Source: Glandiceps talaboti (lineage: Eukaryota > Hemichordata > Enteropneusta > Spengelidae). Taken from it: 40,000 bases of DNA. Within the stretch, counting starts at the first letter, position 1. Each line of letters starts with the position of its first letter. A model generated the notes under the pieces. The model was given only the letters and a program-made list of their open reading frames with translations. It was not told where the DNA came from and made no database searches. The position numbers were made by a program, and so were the translations under genes. Below, piece after piece: positions 36,781 to 40,000 of the stretch. The DNA lies in the NCBI RefSeq assembly GCF_964340395.1, contig NC_135562.1:23216173-23256172 (forward strand). Direction: 5' to 3'.

Positions 36781-37420
36781 CGAAGAATAATTAATTATGC
36801 AAATAAATCATTAAGATTAGAGCTACATCAATAAGCTTTAAAAGACAGGTACACTTTTACCATCAATACAAGTACTAAATTATCTGAAGTTTAAAGGCTG
36901 CATTCTATTAAAGATATCGCCAAATTATCAAAGTTGGTCATTTATGCAAATTAAACATAATTTAAAAACTACGTAAAAAAATATATCAACCACGTTTGCA
37001 TTAATGTATGTACCTAATTGTGTGAAAGTTTGTGCTTTGTTATGTTTGATTAATGATGTACCCATGTACGAAATTCAACCTTGCATTTTAATATATGGTC
37101 TAATTATCAAAGGCCATTAACTATGCAAATAATTTACTATCAAAAATTATGACAAATATGCACTTTGTTATTTTCAACGAGTTCAAGAAGTGGTCTAATT
37201 GCCAAAAACCGATAATTTATGCAAATAATTAATTAAAACTAAAAGATACGTCAAGAAACTTCATAGGATATGTGCACTTTATTATGGTTGATATGGTTGA
37301 TATATGTACCAAATTATATGAAATTTGTAGTTTGCAGTCTTATAGCCAAATCATAGAAAATAATTTAGTATGCAAATGAATCATTTAAACTAAAAACTAT
37401 GCCAACAGGCTTTTTAGGAT
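36781..37420. repeat. Diverged repeat family, about 150-bp units, each with ATGCAAAT
   Basis: A perfect octamer ATGCAAAT occurs at 36797, 36944, 37123, 37219 and 37370 (spacings 147, 179, 96 and 151). The sequence around it is also related from copy to copy (CATTTAAACTAAAAACTATG, AGGATATGTGTGCA, GCCAAATTATC-like strings), although diverged. The 96-bp spacing looks like a unit with an internal deletion. I infer an old tandem array. The octamer is the POU/Oct consensus, which may simply be a conserved part of the unit. Confidence 0.65.
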
Positions 37421-37427
37421 ATGTGTG

Positions 37428-37629
37428 CAGTTTAGACCAAGTCAGTATTAGCTATTGCAACTTTGCCATCAACACTAATTTACAGTTTAGACCAAGTTAA
37501 AGTCAGTATTTGCTGTCGCAACTATGCTATCAACACTAATTTCCAGTTTAGACTAAGTCAGTATTAGCCATTGCAACTTTGCTATCAACACTAATGTACA
37601 GTTTAGACTAAGTCAGCATTGCAACTTTG
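37428..37629. repeat. Minisatellite, 55-61 bp unit, about 3.6 copies
   Basis: Units start with CAGTTTAGAC at 37428, 37483, 37544 and 37599 and contain GCAACTTTGC.ATCAACACTAA. The second unit has a 6-bp insertion. The fourth is truncated. Confidence 0.88.
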
Positions 37630-37731
37630 AAACGGTATACCACATGACACTACAGGAACACTCCAACTGGTAGTACTACAGTATACTACATACACCTTTA
37701 TAAATGCCCTCGTTTTGATTGTATTTCACAA

Positions 37732-37819
37732 GCTATCCACAAAGTTGAAATATGTTATTGTTTTCATCTAGTGCCGCTATCCACAAAGTTGAAATATGTT
37801 ACTGTTTTCATCTAGTGCC
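37732..37819. repeat. Tandem duplication, 44-bp unit, two copies
   Basis: GCTATCCACAAAGTTGAAAT begins at 37732 and 37776. The two units differ by one base (TTATTG/TTACTG). Confidence 0.9.
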
Positions 37820-38020
37820 GCTAAAACGTCTGGTTTTTTCCGATACACTTAGACCCTAGTTACTATTATGGTGATGAATGGACATAACATCATGCACGTA
37901 TCGATCGTTACATAGCTATTACAAGTACAAATGAGGTTTTCAAGTTTGAAGTGTTTACCGTCTACGATTGATTAAATCAGAAAAAATGACATTCTTTTGA
38001 AGAAATACTGCAAATTAAAG

Positions 38021-38135
38021 GTATGTTATGAAACGTTGGTGTATAAACTTTGTCACTGTCGTAAAGGGGTATGTTATGAATGTTGATATATAAAGTTTGT
38101 CACTGTCGTAAAGGGGTATGTTATGAAATATTGGC
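38021..38135. repeat. Tandem repeat, 47-48 bp unit, about 2.4 copies
   Basis: GTATGTTATGAA starts at 38021, 38069 and 38116. The first two units end in TTTGTCACTGTCGTAAAGGG. Confidence 0.88.
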
Positions 38136-38691
38136 GTGTTGGCGAAAATAAATTACCCATTCCGATCGTGATGTATTATGTATTAAAACTCTAAGAAAAG
38201 ATAGAATTATGTGATTGATATATTTGGAGTCGCTGTCCCAATTAGTTGTTTAGAGACAAATTCTATCACTTTTGTTGTTCGTTGACGTCTAAAAGAGTTT
38301 TGTCTCGATTCCCGTTAACTTAAAGATTTAATAAAGAGCGGTGTAATGAACTGATCTCTGACAGCATTGAAACAATGCTCATCAAATTCCACGATCCTCT
38401 ATCACGATTGTTTCATTGCGGTGACCTTTCACCTCGCCCCTCTCGGGAGACGTACTCTCAAACAACAAAGAAGTTGAATTCAATTGAAAAAATAACTTTA
38501 GCAGATTAAACTACAAAGACTAACCGACACGACCTAGATGGTACAAAACTATCTCAACAAATTACGATATTTTCGTCCAGATCAAAAATTGTCCGTTGAC
38601 CTCTTATATCGTTTTTGATACCATTGTCATGCATTCGTAATTACCCAAACACGGTAATTACAAATTCATGGCACCATGCATATAAACCACA
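38136..38691. other. Non-coding DNA, nothing recognised
   Basis: Unique sequence with no open frame of note. No RNA gene was recognised. Confidence 0.5.
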
Positions 38692-38901
38692 GGCACTTGT
38701 TTCCCGATATATGTCTCACAATATGATGGCGCAAGTTCACTAACCGCGTTGTTAATTTCGCGATGAATGAACTTGCGCCATCACAGAAGCAAGTTTAATT
38801 TTACGCCTTTCATATATAGTTGGCTAAACATGTCTATATTATTGATATTTTATTGTATTCTGATAGAAATATTCTGGGACATATCTCGGGAAACAAGTGC
38901 C
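38692..38901. mobile_element. 210-bp nested inverted repeat (MITE-like)
   Basis: Outer arms of 24 bp with one mismatch lie at 38692-38715 (GGCACTTGTTTCCCGATATA...) and 38878-38901. A second, perfect 15-bp pair (GATGGCGCAAGTTCA and its complement) lies at 38725-38739 and 38768-38782. There is no coding capacity. TATAAACCA occurs just outside both ends in the same direction (near 38680 and 38908), a possible imperfect direct repeat at the borders. A miniature inverted-repeat element is the likeliest explanation. Confidence 0.6.
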
Positions 38902-38932
38902 AGTGATATAAACCATAGTTGTCAAAATTTTA

Positions 38933-39431
38933 ATGTATGTGTGTGTATGTATGTATGTATGTATGTATGTATGTATGTATGTATATATGTATGTATGTAT
39001 GAATGTATGTATGTATGTATGTATGTATGTACGTATGTACGTACGTACGTATGTATGTATGTATGTATGTATGTATGTATGTATGTACAATGTATGTATG
39101 TATGTATGTATGTATGTATGTATGTATGTGTGTATGTATGTATGTATGTATGTATGTATGTATGTGTGTATGTATGTATGTATGTATGTATGAATGTATG
39201 TATGTATGTATGTATGTATGTATGTATGTATGTATGTATGTATGTATGTGCGTGTATGTATGTACATGTATGTATGTGTGTATGCATGTATGTATGTATG
39301 TATGTTTGTATGTTTGAATGTATGTGTGTATATATGTATGTGTGTATATGTATGTATGTATGTATGTGTGTATGTATGTATGTATGTATGTATGTATGTG
39401 TGTGTATGTATGTATGTGTGTGTATGTGTGA

Positions 39432-39462
<31 letters not shown>

Positions 39463-39590
39463 TGTATGTATGTATGTATGTATGTAGGTAGGTAGGTAGG
39501 TAGGTATGTATGTGTGTGTATGTGTATGGATGGATGGATGGATGGATGGATGGATGGCTATATGGATGGATGGACGGATGTATGGGTGGC
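38933..39590. repeat. Long TATG microsatellite with GGTA and GGAT blocks
   Basis: About 550 bp of TATG tetranucleotides carry scattered TGTG, TACG and TATA interruptions. They are followed by GGTA units (about 39484-39505) and GGAT units (about 39527-39590). Open frames on both strands (Tyr-Val-Cys-Met or Ile-His-Thr-Tyr repeats) are artefacts of the repeat. Confidence 0.97.
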
Positions 39591-40000
39591 GGTGTTTGTA
39601 ATTATTTATTTTGCAAATGTGCTCGTTAATTCAGTGCAGCTATACAATTTTTTGTTTTGTTTCTTCATAAAAAATATTAGTAGTGTCCACTTCTCGAGAA
39701 ATCGAAACAGCACATCAACATCAACAATTCATTAATTGTTATAAATTCTTTATACATTTTAAATCGATTCATTGGTAAATGCGTAATTCCATTTTTTTTT
39801 ATATTATCAAGTGCACTCACTTCATAATTTAGACAGGTAACCATGAAACACACGTGTCGAAGGTGATGAAATGCTAGTACTGTACATGTAGTATGTCTTT
39901 GTTGGCGAGAAGTGTCGATGAAATTACAAAATAAAAGAATTATATTAAATGAAACAAACAAACAAAACAGAATTATGGATTAAGATAAATTATAACTATT
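39591..40000. other. Non-coding DNA at window edge
   Basis: AT-rich unique sequence. Open frames run off the microsatellite or are short. No recognisable feature. Confidence 0.5.

Noticed and set aside
38767-39495. Tyr-Val-Cys-Met repeat frames on both strands near the right end
   Set aside because: Products of the TATG microsatellite. All frames are open because the tetranucleotide has no stop in the main phase.

Overview
The window is AT-rich animal nuclear DNA dominated by tandem repeats. It holds one gene that I can recognise with confidence: an Id-type (Inhibitor of DNA binding) helix-loop-helix gene on the minus strand at about 20.5-22.9 kb. It has GT-AG introns in the arrangement known from vertebrate Id genes. 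The HLH and the tail after it are clearly Id-like, but the N-terminus and C-terminal tail do not closely match any vertebrate Id that I know. I infer a bilaterian invertebrate and cannot place it further from sequence alone. No bacterial, viral or transposase gene was seen.

Layout. 1-508: minisatellite of 56-60 bp units, cut by the window edge. 509-5448: non-coding DNA with a CA/CATA microsatellite, a TTG/TTC tract and a composite foldback-like repeat (3.06-4.82 kb). 5449-13042: about 300 copies of a 25-bp minisatellite; its first 1.07 kb is inverted relative to the rest, and a block of about 2.9 kb inside it occurs twice in tandem with the same 88-bp non-satellite tail. 13353-16325: about 66 copies of a 45-bp minisatellite. 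16326-20500: mostly unique DNA with a Z-DNA/AT microsatellite, a foldback element and a G-rich motif. 20500-23700: the Id gene and its probable promoter. 24551-36563: about 430 copies of a 28-bp minisatellite. 36564-38930: AT-rich DNA with several small diverged repeat families and a nested inverted repeat. 38933-39590: a long TATG/GGAT microsatellite, then unremarkable DNA to the end.

The Id gene is transcribed leftward, so the 12-kb 28-bp array starts only about 1.7 kb upstream of its start codon. Most units of that array carry a perfect AP-1 consensus (TGAGTCA). The commonest variant, one T-to-G change, destroys AP-1 and creates a perfect MEF2 consensus. Whether this matters for the gene is unknown, but it is the most testable regulatory idea here. 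The long open frames elsewhere come from repeat units whose length, or three-unit multiple, is divisible by three; I do not consider them genes.
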